Below are positions 9,497 through 19,100 of a DNA stretch of 64,000 nucleotides, one piece after another. Origin of the DNA: Streptomyces sp. SID12488 (GTDB lineage: Bacteria > Actinomycetota > Actinomycetes > Streptomycetales > Streptomycetaceae); the NCBI RefSeq assembly GCF_010548275.1, contig NZ_JAAGLT010000005.1, positions 1-64,000 on the forward strand, in the 5' to 3' direction. Made by a program: the position numbers and the translations under genes. The notes beneath the pieces are model-generated. The model ran no database searches and was not told the origin of the DNA. It was given only the letters and a program-made list of their open reading frames with translations. The first letter of the stretch is position 1. The number at the start of each line of letters is the position of its first letter.

Positions 9497-9513
9497 TCTG
9501 ACGTTCCGTCAGA
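9497..9513. promoter_or_regulatory. Perfect inverted repeat upstream of the DUF35/thiolase pair
   Basis: TCTGACG-TTC-CGTCAGA is a 17-bp perfect palindrome centred about 30 bp before the DUF35 start codon. That spacing suits a repressor site covering the transcription start. The shape (TGACG-N3-CGTCA) is typical of TetR-family operators. The cognate regulator is not adjacent. Confidence 0.55.
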
Positions 9514-9533
9514 TACAGGCCTCTGGAGGGGAT

Positions 9534-9980
9534 GTGGCACGCGTCCGTACACCTGTGGTCGCCGGGTGGTTCACCGAGGACGGGGACGGCTTCCGGCTCC
9601 TCGGCACCCGTTGCTCGGCCTGCGCCTCGGTCTTCTTCCCCCGCGAGGACGTCCACTGCCGCAATCCTGGCTGCCCGGGCGGCCGGTTGGACGAGGTTCC
9701 GCTGTCCCGGCGCGGGCGCGTCTGGTCGTACACCGACAGCCGATACCGGCCTCCGTCACCGTATGTGACCGATCCGGAACTTCCTTGGGAACCGTACGCG
9801 TTGATCGCTGTGGAGCTGGAGTCCGAGCGGATGGTGGTACTGGGACAGGCGGTTCCCGGGGTCACCGTCGCCGATCTGACGGTGGGCATGGAGGTGGAGG
9901 TCGTCCCGGGGGTGCTCCACGAGGACGCAGAGACGACCTGGACGACCTGGCACTGGCGGCCGACGGGGGCGATGGGATGA
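9534..9980 (+). CDS. DUF35 OB-fold / rubredoxin-like zinc-ribbon protein
   Basis: A 148-aa partner protein. Cys27, Cys30, Cys42 and Cys47 form the zinc ribbon; the rest is the OB-fold (RGRVWSYTDSRY and a C-terminal MEVEVVPG strand). Proteins of this family act with thiolase-like lipid-transfer enzymes, where the OB-fold is thought to bind the acyl-CoA. GTG 9534 is chosen for the GGAGGGG site four to five bases ahead. The stop overlaps the thiolase start by four bases (ATGA), so the two are translationally coupled, and the overlap supports the start of both. Confidence 0.9.
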   Translation: MARVRTPVVAGWFTEDGDGFRLLGTRCSACASVFFPREDVHCRNPGCPGGRLDEVPLSRRGRVWSYTDSRYRPPSPYVTDPELPWEPYALIAVELESERMVVLGQAVPGVTVADLTVGMEVEVVPGVLHEDAETTWTTWHWRPTGAMG

Positions 9981-11167
9981 CCGGAGAGGTGGCGGTGCTC
10001 GGCGTGGGCATGCACCCCTGGGGCAAGTGGGGGCGCGGCTTCACCGAGTACGGCACGGCCGCCGCGCGCGCGGCGCTCGCCGACGCGGGGGTCGACTGGC
10101 GCGGCGTCGACTCGGTCGTCGGCGCGGACACCGTGCGCGGCGGCTATCCCGGGTACGTGGCGGGGGCGACGTTCGCCAAGGCGCTGGGCTGGCAGGGCGC
10201 GCGGGTGACCAGCGTGTACGCGGCGTGCGCGTCCGGGGCGCAGGCGGTCGCCGTGGCACGCGCGCAGATCCTCGCCGGGCTCGCGGAGGTGGTGCTCGTC
10301 GTGGGCGCGGACTCGGCGCCGAAGGGGTTCTTCCGGCCGGCCGGCGGGGACCGGTCCGACGACCCGGACTGGCTGCGGTTCCGGGTCCTGGGGGCGACGA
10401 ACCCGACGTACTTCGGGCTGTACGCGCGACGGAGGATGACCCTGCACGGCGACACCCTGGAGGACTTCGCGCAGGTCAAGGTGAAGAACGCGGCCCTGGG
10501 TGCCCTCAACCCGAACGCGCGCTACCGCAAGCGGGTCACCGCCGAGGAGGTCGCCGCGTCCGCGGTGGTCGCCGATCCGCTTCGGCTGCTCGACATCTGC
10601 GCCACCTCGGACGGCGGGGCCGCGCTGGTGCTGACCGGCATGGAGTTCGCGCGCCGGCACGGGGTGGCGGAGCCGGTGCGGATCCGGGCGGTTTCCACGG
10701 TGACACCGCGGTACCCCACCACCGTGCTGGACCTGCCGGACATCGCCACGGACTCGGCGGCGACGGTGGAGCCGGCGGGCGGGACCTTCCGGGCGTCGAT
10801 CGCACGGGCGGCCTACGAGGAGGCGGGCATCGGCCCCGAGGACCTCTCCCTGGCCGAGGTCTACGACCTGTCCACGGCCCTGGAGCTGCAGTGGTACGAG
10901 GATCTGGGGCTGTGCGACGAGGGCGAGGGGGCGAAGCTGCTGCGGGAGGGTGCGACGGCCCTGGGCGGGCGCATACCCGTCAACACCAGCGGCGGCCTCG
11001 CCTCCTTCGGAGAGGCCGTGCCCGCGCAGGCCATCGCCCAGGTGTGCGAGCTGACATGGCAGTTGCGGGGCGACGCCGGTGACCGGCAGGTCGCGAGGGC
11101 CCGTGTGGGCATCACAGCCAACCAGGGCCTGTTCGGGCACGGTTCCTCCGTGGTCGCGGTGCGGTGA
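9977..11167 (+). CDS. Thiolase-family protein (lipid-transfer / 3-ketoacyl-CoA thiolase-like)
   Basis: A 396-aa thiolase-fold protein of the SCP-x-like group. The nucleophilic cysteine is Cys85 in YAACASGAQA, and the C-terminal NTSGGLASFGEAVPAQA loop matches this subgroup rather than biosynthetic acetoacetyl-CoA thiolases. It is coupled by an ATGA overlap to the DUF35 gene; such pairs usually act as heteromeric complexes on acyl-CoA chains, for example in steroid or fatty-acid side-chain removal. The real substrate cannot be deduced. The gene is followed by an 0.8 kb gap. Confidence 0.88.
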   Translation: MTGEVAVLGVGMHPWGKWGRGFTEYGTAAARAALADAGVDWRGVDSVVGADTVRGGYPGYVAGATFAKALGWQGARVTSVYAACASGAQAVAVARAQILAGLAEVVLVVGADSAPKGFFRPAGGDRSDDPDWLRFRVLGATNPTYFGLYARRRMTLHGDTLEDFAQVKVKNAALGALNPNARYRKRVTAEEVAASAVVADPLRLLDICATSDGGAALVLTGMEFARRHGVAEPVRIRAVSTVTPRYPTTVLDLPDIATDSAATVEPAGGTFRASIARAAYEEAGIGPEDLSLAEVYDLSTALELQWYEDLGLCDEGEGAKLLREGATALGGRIPVNTSGGLASFGEAVPAQAIAQVCELTWQLRGDAGDRQVARARVGITANQGLFGHGSSVVAVR

Positions 11168-11927
11168 GGCGCGGATAGGTGGGCAGGTCGCACGCGCTGG
11201 GCGCCCGGCCGGGAATCGCCACGCCGGACGGACGCTCCCCGTTTCGGCTGCCGGCCGGTCGGTAACCAGGGGCGTCGCTGCCGCGCTCCACGTCAACGTG
11301 TTCGGCGACGGCGACCCGCCGCGCACGGTCGTCGACCGGCGCAGGCGGTGTGTGGGCGTCGTGCAGCTGGAGGATCCCGTACGAGCGCTCGCCGAGAGCC
11401 GGGGTGAGGAGGCATTCGCGCCGAGCCGAGCCGGCCGGACGTCTACCGCTTCGAGCGGCCAACGACGTTGCCGGGTTCGCGGCCGGTGACGAGCTGAGGC
11501 GAAGTCCCTCGACGGGGCGAGTCGGGTGCCCATGCGGGCAGGTATCCCCGGGCACGAGATCCGGCGGGGCCCGGGAACGGCCCCCCGCCCAGGCGGGGTG
11601 AGGACGGCGGGACGAACGGCGTCGGCGGAGAATCCGGCGCACGGTGACCGTCGCCCCGTCGCCCCGTCGCCCGAGGAGCGAGCGACTCAACCAGTGTCGT
11701 CGGCGACCTTGACGCCCACAGGACGCCGGAGAACACTTCCGGTGTCAGTCGGCGTCGCCGCACATTCTCGGCGTATTCAGACAATGCGCCGTGCGGGCCC
11801 CTCTGCGCCACGGGTCCTGCCCCTGCGTGCGATTCGGCTGCAGCAGCACGCTCGTCACGGACGCCGGGTGGGCGCGGGAGCTCCCCGCCCTCGGCTGAAG
11901 TAGCCATGGGAACGCACTCTGCAAGGT
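11168..11927. other. 760 bp without a supported gene
   Basis: Several frames are open because of high GC, but none shows consistent third-position bias together with a ribosome site. A stretch near 11270-11450 has a more protein-like plus-frame reading (ALHVNVFGDGDPP) that could be a relic; I cannot name it. A short tandem of CGTCGCCC units lies near 11652-11670. The right end holds the glpF upstream region. Confidence 0.5.
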
Positions 11928-11953
11928 CGTCCGGGGCCGGATCGCCCCGGACG
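11928..11953 (+). promoter_or_regulatory. Hairpin in the glpF leader
   Basis: CGTCCGGGGC-cggatc-GCCCCGGACG has perfect 10-bp arms and ends 17 bases before the glpF ATG, just ahead of its AGGAG ribosome site. It could be an operator for a GylR-like repressor, a terminator/attenuator, or a translation-modulating hairpin. The sequence does not decide between these. Confidence 0.55.
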
Positions 11954-11970
11954 AGGGCCCAGGAGCCGCC

Positions 11971-12696
11971 ATGAGCAATGGGGACATCTTTCTCGGCGAG
12001 ATCATCGGTACAGCGATTCTGATCCTCCTCGGCGCCGGCGTGGTCGCCGCCGTCGTACTGAACTACTCCAAGGCGAAGGACGCCGGCTGGGTCGTCATCA
12101 CGTTCGGCTGGGGCTTCGGTGTGCTGGCCGGGGCGTACACCGCCGCACCGCTGTCCGGCGGGCACCTCAACCCCGCGGTGACGATCGGGATCGCCGTCGA
12201 CACCGGGGAGTGGGGCAAGGTGCCCTTCTACATCGCCGGACAGATGGTCGGCGCCTTCCTCGGCGCGATCCTGTGCTGGCTGGTCTACTTTGCCCAGTTC
12301 CAGGCCAATGCGGAGGAGGAGATCGCCCAGCCGACGCTCGGGATCTTCTCCACGACGCCCGCGATCCGCAGTCCCGTCGCGAACCTGGTCACCGAGATCA
12401 TCGCGACCATGGCGCTGGTTCTGCCGATCCTGGCCTTCGGTCTGACCAAGGGGCTCGGCGAGTCCGGCACGGCGATCCTGATCGTCTCCTTCCTGGTGGT
12501 CGGCATCGGTCTGTCGCTCGGCGGTCCCACGGGGTACGCCATCAACCCGGCCCGTGACCTGGGCCCGCGCATCGCCCACGCTCTGCTTCCGATCCCCAAC
12601 AAGGGGACCTCGGACTGGAGTTACGCGTGGATCCCGGTGGTGGGGCCGCTGATCGGCGGCGCGCTGGCGGGGATCGTCTTCAAGGCAGCCTTCTGA
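11971..12696 (+). CDS. glpF: Glycerol facilitator, aquaporin family
   Basis: A 241-aa membrane channel of the MIP family that lets glycerol enter by diffusion. Both NPA boxes are present: Asn67 in GGHLNPAVT and Asn192 in [13 protein letters not shown]. The Asp196 after the second NPAR is typical of glycerol channels as opposed to water channels. Six hydrophobic segments are evident. The start is ATG 11971 with AGGAG upstream. glpK follows 56 bp downstream, so uptake and trapping by phosphorylation form one operon. No glpD and no gylR-type regulator lie next to it. Confidence 0.95.
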   Translation: MSNGDIFLGEIIGTAILILLGAGVVAAVVLNYSKAKDAGWVVITFGWGFGVLAGAYTAAPLSGGHLNPAVTIGIAVDTGEWGKVPFYIAGQMVGAFLGAILCWLVYFAQFQANAEEEIAQPTLGIFSTTPAIRSPVANLVTEIIATMALVLPILAFGLTKGLGESGTAILIVSFLVVGIGLSLGGPTGYAINPARDLGPRIAHALLPIPNKGTSDWSYAWIPVVGPLIGGALAGIVFKAAF

Positions 12697-12752
12697 CGCG
12701 CACACGCCGTTCCGGGCTGCAGACTTCCGGAGCTTCCCACGAAAGGGACGTC

Positions 12753-14264
12753 ATGACGGAGAAGTTCGTCGCCGCGATCGACCAGGGCACCACGTCAAGT
12801 CGCTGCATCGTCTTCAACCACGACGGCGCGATCGTCGCCGTCGACCAGCGCGAGCACCGCCAGATCTTCCCCAAGCCCGGGTGGGTGGAACACGACGCCA
12901 CCGAGATCTGGTCGAAGGTCCAGGCAGTGGTCGCGGGCGCGCTCGCCAAAGCAGGGCTGCGCGCCGACCAGCTCAGCGCGCTCGGCATCACCAACCAGCG
13001 CGAGACGACCGTCCTGTGGGACCGCGCCACGGGCAAGCCGGTCCACAACGCGATCGTCTGGCAGGACACGCGTACGGCCGCGCTCTGCCACGAACTCGGC
13101 GGCACCGACGGGCAGGACCGTTTCCGCGAACAGACCGGACTGCCCCTGGCCAGCTACTTCTCCGGCCCGAAGGCGGCCTGGCTGCTGGACAACGTGCCGG
13201 GGCTGCGTGCCCGCGCCGAGCGCGGCGAGATCGCCTTCGGCACCATCGACTCCTGGCTGATCTGGAACCTGACGGGCGGCACGGACGGCGGACGGCACGT
13301 CACGGACGTGACCAACGCCGGCCGCACCATGCTGATGGATCTGGAGACCCTCCAATGGGACGCGTCCATCCTGTCCGCGATGAACGTCCCCGAGAAGATC
13401 CTCCCCGAGATCAGGTCCTCGTCCGAGGTGTACGGCACCGCGGTGGGCCAGCTCGCGGGCGTCCCCGTGGCCTCCGCGCTGGGCGACCAGCAGGCCGCGG
13501 TGTTCGGCCAGGCCTGCTATGACGTGGGGACGGCCAAGAACACGTACGGCACCGGCAGTTTCCTGCTGCTCAACACCGGCAACCGGCCCGTTCCCTCCAA
13601 GAACGGCCTGCTGACCACGATGGGTTACAAGATCGGCGGTGAGGCTCCCGTCTACTGTCTCGAAGGGTCGATCGCGATCACCGGTGCGCTGGTGCAGTGG
13701 TTCCGCGACCAGCTCGGCATCATCCGTACCGCCGACGAGATCGAGACGCTCGCGGCGAGCGTCGACGACAACGGCGGGGCGTACATCGTGCCCGCGTTCT
13801 CCGGCCTGTTCGCGCCCTACTGGCGCTCGGACGCGCGCGGGGTGGTCACCGGCCTCACGCGGTACGTCACCAAGGGACATCTGGCGCGCGCGGTGCTGGA
13901 GGCGACGAGCTGGCAGACGCGGGAGGTCGTGGACGCCATGTTCCAGGACTCCGGGGTGAGCATCACGACCCTGAAGGTGGACGGCGGCATGACGAAGAAC
14001 AACCTGCTGATGCAGCATCAGGCGGACGTCCTCGGGGTGCCGGTCATCCGTCCCAAGGTCTCCGAGACGACCTGCCTGGGAGCGGCGTACGCGGCCGGGC
14101 TGGCGACCGGGGTCTGGAACGACCTCGACGAGCTGAAGTCGCACTGGCAGAAGGACGTCGAGTGGACGCCCGCCATGGAGGCGTCGGTCCGCGACCGCGA
14201 GTACCACAACTGGCGCAAGGCCGTGGAGAAGAGCTTTGGCTGGGAGGACGACGGCCGGAGCTAG
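12753..14264 (+). CDS. glpK: Glycerol kinase
   Basis: A 503-aa FGGY kinase making sn-glycerol 3-phosphate from glycerol and ATP. Visible motifs are the N-terminal phosphate loop DQGTTSSR (10-17), [11 protein letters not shown], and the FGGY adenosine motif [20 protein letters not shown]. Length is normal. ATG 12753 follows GAAAGGGA. A longer frame into glpF has no support. This is the second gene of the glpF-glpK operon and ends in a strong hairpin. Confidence 0.96.
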   Translation: MTEKFVAAIDQGTTSSRCIVFNHDGAIVAVDQREHRQIFPKPGWVEHDATEIWSKVQAVVAGALAKAGLRADQLSALGITNQRETTVLWDRATGKPVHNAIVWQDTRTAALCHELGGTDGQDRFREQTGLPLASYFSGPKAAWLLDNVPGLRARAERGEIAFGTIDSWLIWNLTGGTDGGRHVTDVTNAGRTMLMDLETLQWDASILSAMNVPEKILPEIRSSSEVYGTAVGQLAGVPVASALGDQQAAVFGQACYDVGTAKNTYGTGSFLLLNTGNRPVPSKNGLLTTMGYKIGGEAPVYCLEGSIAITGALVQWFRDQLGIIRTADEIETLAASVDDNGGAYIVPAFSGLFAPYWRSDARGVVTGLTRYVTKGHLARAVLEATSWQTREVVDAMFQDSGVSITTLKVDGGMTKNNLLMQHQADVLGVPVIRPKVSETTCLGAAYAAGLATGVWNDLDELKSHWQKDVEWTPAMEASVRDREYHNWRKAVEKSFGWEDDGRS

Positions 14265-14312
14265 GGTCAGCGCTCGCAGGCCACCTCCACGCGCGCGCGT
14301 GCCATTGGACCG

Positions 14313-14346
14313 CGGCCCGTACCCCGGTCGGCGGGGGTACGGGCCG
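14313..14346. terminator. Bidirectional terminator between glpK and cvnD
   Basis: CGGCCCGTACCCC (14313-14325) pairs with GGGGTACGGGCCG (14334-14346), 13 bp perfect with an 8-nt loop. It lies between the ends of two convergent operons. Confidence 0.8.
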
Positions 14347-14372
14347 TGCGCGTGCGGAACAGTGAGGGGCTG

Positions 14373-14978
14373 TCAGGTGGTGACGGTCGCCCGGCGGTCG
14401 GCCGCGTACGCCATCGCGTGCTGGACGACTCCGATGAGGACCTCCTTGACCGACTCCCGGTTGCGCGCGTCGCACAGCACGAGCGGCACGTTGGGGTCGA
14501 GGTCGAGCGCCGCCCGGACGGACTGCGACGGGTAACGAGCCGCTCCGTCGAAGCAGTTGACGCCGACCAGGAAGGGTATGGAGCGGCGCTCGAAGTAGTC
14601 GACCGCGGCGAAGCTGTCCTCCAGACGGCGGGTGTCGGCGAGGACGACCGCGCCCAGCGCACCGGTGGCGAGCTCGTCCCACAGGAACCAGAAGCGGTCC
14701 TGTCCGGGCGTCCCGAAGAGGTACAGCACCAGGTCCTCGCGCAGCGTGATGCGCCCGAAGTCCATGGCCACGGTGGTGGTGTTCTTGCCCTCCACCCCCT
14801 TGATGTCGTCGACCGGGCGGCCCGCCTCGGTGAGCAACTCCTCGGTGCGCAGCGGCTTGATCTCGCTGACCGCGCCGACGAGGGTCGTCTTGCCCGCACC
14901 GAATCCGCCGGCCACGAGGATCTTGAGTGTGACGGGCTCGACCGGGGGCTTGCCGCGCTCAGAACGCCCGAAGATCAT
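14373..14978 (-). CDS. cvnD: Conservon Ras-like GTPase CvnD
   Basis: A 201-aa small GTP-binding protein, the last member of a Streptomyces conservon. The G1 loop is GGFGAGKT at 24-31 and the G3-like motif is FGTPGQDRFWFLW. Conservon GTPases are thought to be switched by the CvnA-CvnB-CvnC complex at the membrane, in a way compared with eukaryotic G-protein signalling. ATG 14978 is chosen for the AGGAGAAGAG site and the family N-terminus. In most conservons cvnD directly follows or overlaps cvnC; here about 296 bp of unrelated, decayed sequence intervene, and the start codon overlaps the end of that relic frame. Confidence 0.92.
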   Translation of the reverse strand: MIFGRSERGKPPVEPVTLKILVAGGFGAGKTTLVGAVSEIKPLRTEELLTEAGRPVDDIKGVEGKNTTTVAMDFGRITLREDLVLYLFGTPGQDRFWFLWDELATGALGAVVLADTRRLEDSFAAVDYFERRSIPFLVGVNCFDGAARYPSQSVRAALDLDPNVPLVLCDARNRESVKEVLIGVVQHAMAYAADRRATVTT

Positions 14979-15250
14979 CGGTCTCTTCTCCTGCTTGTTC
15001 GGGGTCGGTCGGCGGTGGGCCGTAGCCCACGCCGCCTGGGGTTTCGATGACGTACATCGCCGGGACGGCGAACCGGCCCGTCTCCACCGCGACATTGTCC
15101 CGTACCGATGCCGCCGCGCGGGACGGTGCCGTCGGCGGCGATGCGCGACGCGACAGTGGTGACCGCCGAACCCGTCCGGACGGCCTCGGTGAACTCCCGG
15201 GCGTCGGTGCAGGTTCCGCCGCGATCGTCCCGGAACTGCCGGCCTGTCAC
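14959..15250 (-). pseudogene. Apparent 5-oxoprolinase / hydantoinase relic inside the conservon
   Basis: On the minus strand from GTG 15250, the first frame reads MTGRQFRDDRGGTCTD, close to the IDRGGTFTD opening of ATP-dependent 5-oxoprolinases (HyuA side). About 50 codons later a shifted frame reads VPAMYVIETPGGVGYGPPP, close to the ETPGGGGYG ending of the HyuB side, and stops at 14959. Full-length proteins are about 1200 aa, so nearly the whole interior appears deleted and the remnant is frameshifted. The end overlaps the cvnD start. Recognition is by eye from memory; a translated search would settle it. Confidence 0.55.
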
Positions 15251-15274
15251 GTCGCCACCCCGCTTCCGCGCTGC

Positions 15275-15670
15275 TCAGAGCGCCCGGAGGCCGTCGATGA
15301 CGTCGCGCAGAATATTCGCGTCCACCAGCTCGGCGGGGGGTACGGGACGCGTCACATGGACCATCTCCTCGTCCACGAGGTCCCCGATGAGGACCCGCAC
15401 CACACCGATGGGCAGATTGAGTTCGGCAGCGAGTTCGGCGACCGACTGCGGGGCGTCACGACAGAGTTCGACGATTTCCACGTGCTCCGGGGACAGCGTG
15501 CGATCCGCTTCCGGGTCGTCCGCGTGCGCCTCCGTGATCACCACCGCGATCAGGTCCAGGCGGTGCTGGGCCGCATGGCTGGTGCGGCCTCGCGTCATGG
15601 CGTACGGACGGACGACCGGTCCCGCCTCGTCGTCGAACCAGTGGCTTCTGGGTTGGCCGTCTCCGCTCAT
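15275..15670 (-). CDS. cvnC: Conservon protein CvnC (DUF742)
   Basis: A 131-aa DUF742 protein. The N-terminal part SHWFDDEAGPVVRPYAMTRGRT and the winged-helix-like segment SVAELAAELNLPIGVVRVLI are the family hallmarks. It starts 9 bp after cvnB. It is thought to bridge the CvnA sensor and the CvnD GTPase. Its C-terminus ILRDVIDGLRAL is complete, so the foreign sequence before cvnD did not truncate it. Confidence 0.93.
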   Translation of the reverse strand: MSGDGQPRSHWFDDEAGPVVRPYAMTRGRTSHAAQHRLDLIAVVITEAHADDPEADRTLSPEHVEIVELCRDAPQSVAELAAELNLPIGVVRVLIGDLVDEEMVHVTRPVPPAELVDANILRDVIDGLRAL

Positions 15671-15679
15671 GTCATCCCA

Positions 15680-16120
15680 CTACCCGCCTGCGGGCAGATC
15701 GGTGCGCGGAGCAGCCGCCAGATGCACACCGACACGCTTCACCAGGAGAGTCATCTCGTAGGCGACCTGGCCCACGTCCGAGTCCGCGTCCGAGAGCACG
15801 GCCAGGCAGCTGCCGTCCCCGGCTGCCGTCACGAACAGAAAGGCGTCGTCGAGTTCTACGACCGTCTGACGGACACTGCCGGCGTCGAAGTGACGCCCCA
15901 CGCCCTTGGCGAGGCTGTGGAATCCGGAGGCGACGGCGGCCAGGTGCTCGCTGTCCTCCCGGCTGAGGTCCTTGGAGACCCCGGTGGGCAGTCCGTCGCC
16001 GGAGAGCACGAGCGCTCTGCGGATGCTGGCGACCCGGTCGACGAGGTCGTCGAGGAGCCAGTTGAGCTCCCCCGACGCCTTGTCTCTTGAGGTCTGGCCG
16101 GTCGGCTTCGGTGCGGTCAT
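15680..16120 (-). CDS. cvnB: Conservon roadblock/LC7 protein CvnB
   Basis: A 146-aa protein of the roadblock/LC7 fold (ELNWLLDDLVDRVASIRRALVLSGDGLPTG split over residues 18-47). In MglB-type proteins this fold regulates small GTPases, which fits CvnD in the same operon. Its ATG overlaps the cvnA stop by four bases (ATGA). Confidence 0.94.
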   Translation of the reverse strand: MTAPKPTGQTSRDKASGELNWLLDDLVDRVASIRRALVLSGDGLPTGVSKDLSREDSEHLAAVASGFHSLAKGVGRHFDAGSVRQTVVELDDAFLFVTAAGDGSCLAVLSDADSDVGQVAYEMTLLVKRVGVHLAAAPRTDLPAGG

Positions 16121-19100
16121 CGACCGTCCCCCTTACTCGTTCCTTGCGCTGTGCCGTCCTGGGCGCTGTCGCCCTCGGCGTTCTCGTCACGACCACGCTG
16201 CCAGCCGCGCTGCAGCGAGGCCATGCGGCTGCGGACCTCGTCGGCGTCACGGTCGAAGAGGTCCGCCCCGTCCTGGGGACGTGGCTTCGTCCGTTCGGCG
16301 CGCCGCTCCGGGCCGTCCCGCAGCTGCGGAGCCAGGTTGGCCTGACGTACCCGGCGGGGCAGCCCTGCCGTACCGGACGCTGCGGGGTCGGCCGCAGCAC
16401 CGGGGCGGGACGCGGTCCCGCCGGAGCCACCGCGCCGGTCACGCTGCGGGAGCGCCGGGGCGTCCCGTGACGGTTCACCGAGGCCGTCGCGGCCCGTCTC
16501 CGTTCGCCCGCCGATGCCACGGGCGGGCCCGTCGGGACGACTGCTCACGGATCGGTCCCCGAAACGCGAGGCGGACAAATCCGTGCGGTCGGTGAAGCCC
16601 CTGGAGCCCGTTGAATCCGTGCGGTCGTCCATGCCACGGCCGACGGTTTCCCCTCTGCCCTCCCAACGCCGCACCGGGGACTCCGTGCGGTCGCCGAAGC
16701 CGTCGCCCGGGTCTGTTTCGCGGCGGGTCGCTGTGTCGCCCCGGCGGCGGGCCGGGAGCGGGGCCAGCGTGTCCGGGGTCGTCGAAGCCACTCCCTCCGC
16801 CGGCTGTTCGTCCGCCGACGACGGGCTGCGCCGGGGCGGCTGTTCGGTGACCGGACGTCCGTGGGAGCTGACCAGTTTCGGGGTACGGCGGCGTGGCAGC
16901 GTGACGGGATCTCCCGAGCGGCCGGCCACACCGTCGGGGGCGGGTGTGCGCCAGCTTCCGGAGGGCTGCTGGCGCTGCTCGCCGGGAAGATCGCTCGTTT
17001 CGCCCGTCGCTCCGGGGATCGAGCGGTGCGGCCGGGAAAGTACGCCGTGTTCGCCGGGTTCACTGTCCGCGTCACCGAAGGAACCGGGGTAGTCGTTGAG
17101 AGCGTCCAACTCGACCGGCGCCTCCAGCTCGACCGGCCCGTCGATGAGCGACGCGGGCAGGCCGGGGAGGCGCAAGGGCGCCGAGGAGAGCGCGGCCCTG
17201 CGGCTCTCCTCGAACTCGGTCTCCTTGGAGGGCCGGGCGCGGTCGAGGCGGAAGCCGATGCCGTTGGTGTCCGGGATGTCGTCCGTGAGGAGTGCGTCGG
17301 GGACGAAGACGACAGCCGTGGTGCCGCCGTACGGGGAAGGCTGGAGGGAGACCCGGACGTTCTGCCGCTGGGCGAGCCGACTGACGACGAACAGGCCGAG
17401 CCGGTCCGTGTCGGACAGTTCGAACTCGGGTGTCTCGGCGAGCCGCAGGTTGGCGTCGAGCAGCGCTTCCGCCGCCATGCCCAGGCCCCGGTCGTGGATC
17501 TCCAGGGTGAAGCCGTTGGCGACTCGCTCACCCAGGACCTGGATGGCCGTGTGCGGGGGCGAGAACACCGTGGCGTTCTCCAGGAGTTCGGCCACGAGGT
17601 GGGTCAGGTCGGCGACGGCCAGGCCGGTGACGGCCATCCGCGGCAGCCTGCGGACCTCGATGCGCTCGTAGTCCTCGACCTCGGCGACGGCGGCGCGTAC
17701 GACGTCCATCAGCTGGACGGGTTTGCGCCACTGCCGGGAGGGGGCGGCTCCGGAGAGGATCACCAGGCCTTCGGCGTGCCGACGCATACGGGTCGTCAGG
17801 TGGTCGAGGCGGAACAGGTCGGCGAGTTCGTCGGTGTCCTCGGTCCGGCGTTCCATGGTGTCGAGCAGGGTGAGCTGCTTGTGCAGCAGGACCTGGCTGC
17901 GCCGGGCGAGGTTGACGAAGACCTCCGAGACTCCGGAGCGGAGTTCGGCCTGTTTGACGGCGGCCTCGACGGCGGCGCGCTGCAGGGTGTTGAGGGCTTG
18001 GCCGACCTCGCCGATCTCGTTCTTGTCGTACTCCAGGCGCGGGACCTCGGTCTCCACGTCGACCTGTTCGCCCGCCGACAGACGGCGCATCACGCTGGGC
18101 AGCCGGACGCCGGACGCCTCGTGGGCCTCCAGGCGGAGTTGGCGCAGGTCGCGGATGAGGGCACGGCCGATGCGTACGGACAGGAAGAGCGAGAACAGCA
18201 GGGCGACCAGTCCGAGGACACCGGCGACGACGGCCTTGACGATGACGCCCATCACGACCGGACGGATCCGGTCCTGATAACGGTCGCCCGACTCGTCGTT
18301 GAGCTTGCGGAGTTCGTCGAGGACATCGCCGGCCGTGGTGTCCCAGCTCTTCGCCGTGACGCCCCGCGGCTTGCCGGACTCGGCGCCGATGGCGGCCTGT
18401 TCGGCCACCCGGAGCGGCGCGGTGGAGGCGTTCTTCCAGAACCGCTCGTAGCGTGCGCGGTCCGTCGGCGGGAGCAGCGGCAGGCTGACGTCGTACATGA
18501 CGGTGCGCTGCGCCACGAGGTCGGAGATGTCGCGGGACTCGTCGCGGGTGAGCTTGCCGACGACCAGTGCCGAGCCCAGCAGGGCGTCCTCGCGGGAGAG
18601 GAGTTCGCGGGCGCGGGCGGCGTTGACGAGGGCGCGGGCCTGCTTGTCCATCTCCAGGTTGTCGATGATGTGCAGGTTGGCGAGGAGGACGTAACAGGGG
18701 TCGACCAGGTTGTTGTAGAGGTTCAGTGCCTGGGTACGGGTGACGGTGCCTTCCTCGACGCTGCGGCGGAGCGGGCCGATGCCGTCGAACGCCTCCAGGA
18801 CAGCGGTGAGCCGCTCGCTGTCGCTGTCGCTGATCGAGTTGCGCACGCTGGACTTGTCGGCGTTGTCGCGGATCTTGCCGATGACGTCGTCGGTGGCGGT
18901 GCGGCTGCGCCGAAGGGCCGCCAGCGCGTCGGAGGCACGGGGGTCGGCGAGATAGACGAGGGTCTGGCGCCGCTCCTGCTGAAGCACGCGTACCGCGTCC
19001 TCGGTGGGGTAGCTGACCTTCTCCACGATCGACGACACATTGAACAACTCGGCCGCCTCACGCCCCGTGAGCACGGTGGCGAAGCCCCAGATCGCGGTGA

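Noticed and set aside
11443..12705. Open frame antisense to glpF extending into the upstream gap
   Set aside because: The part outside glpF has no coding bias or family resemblance.
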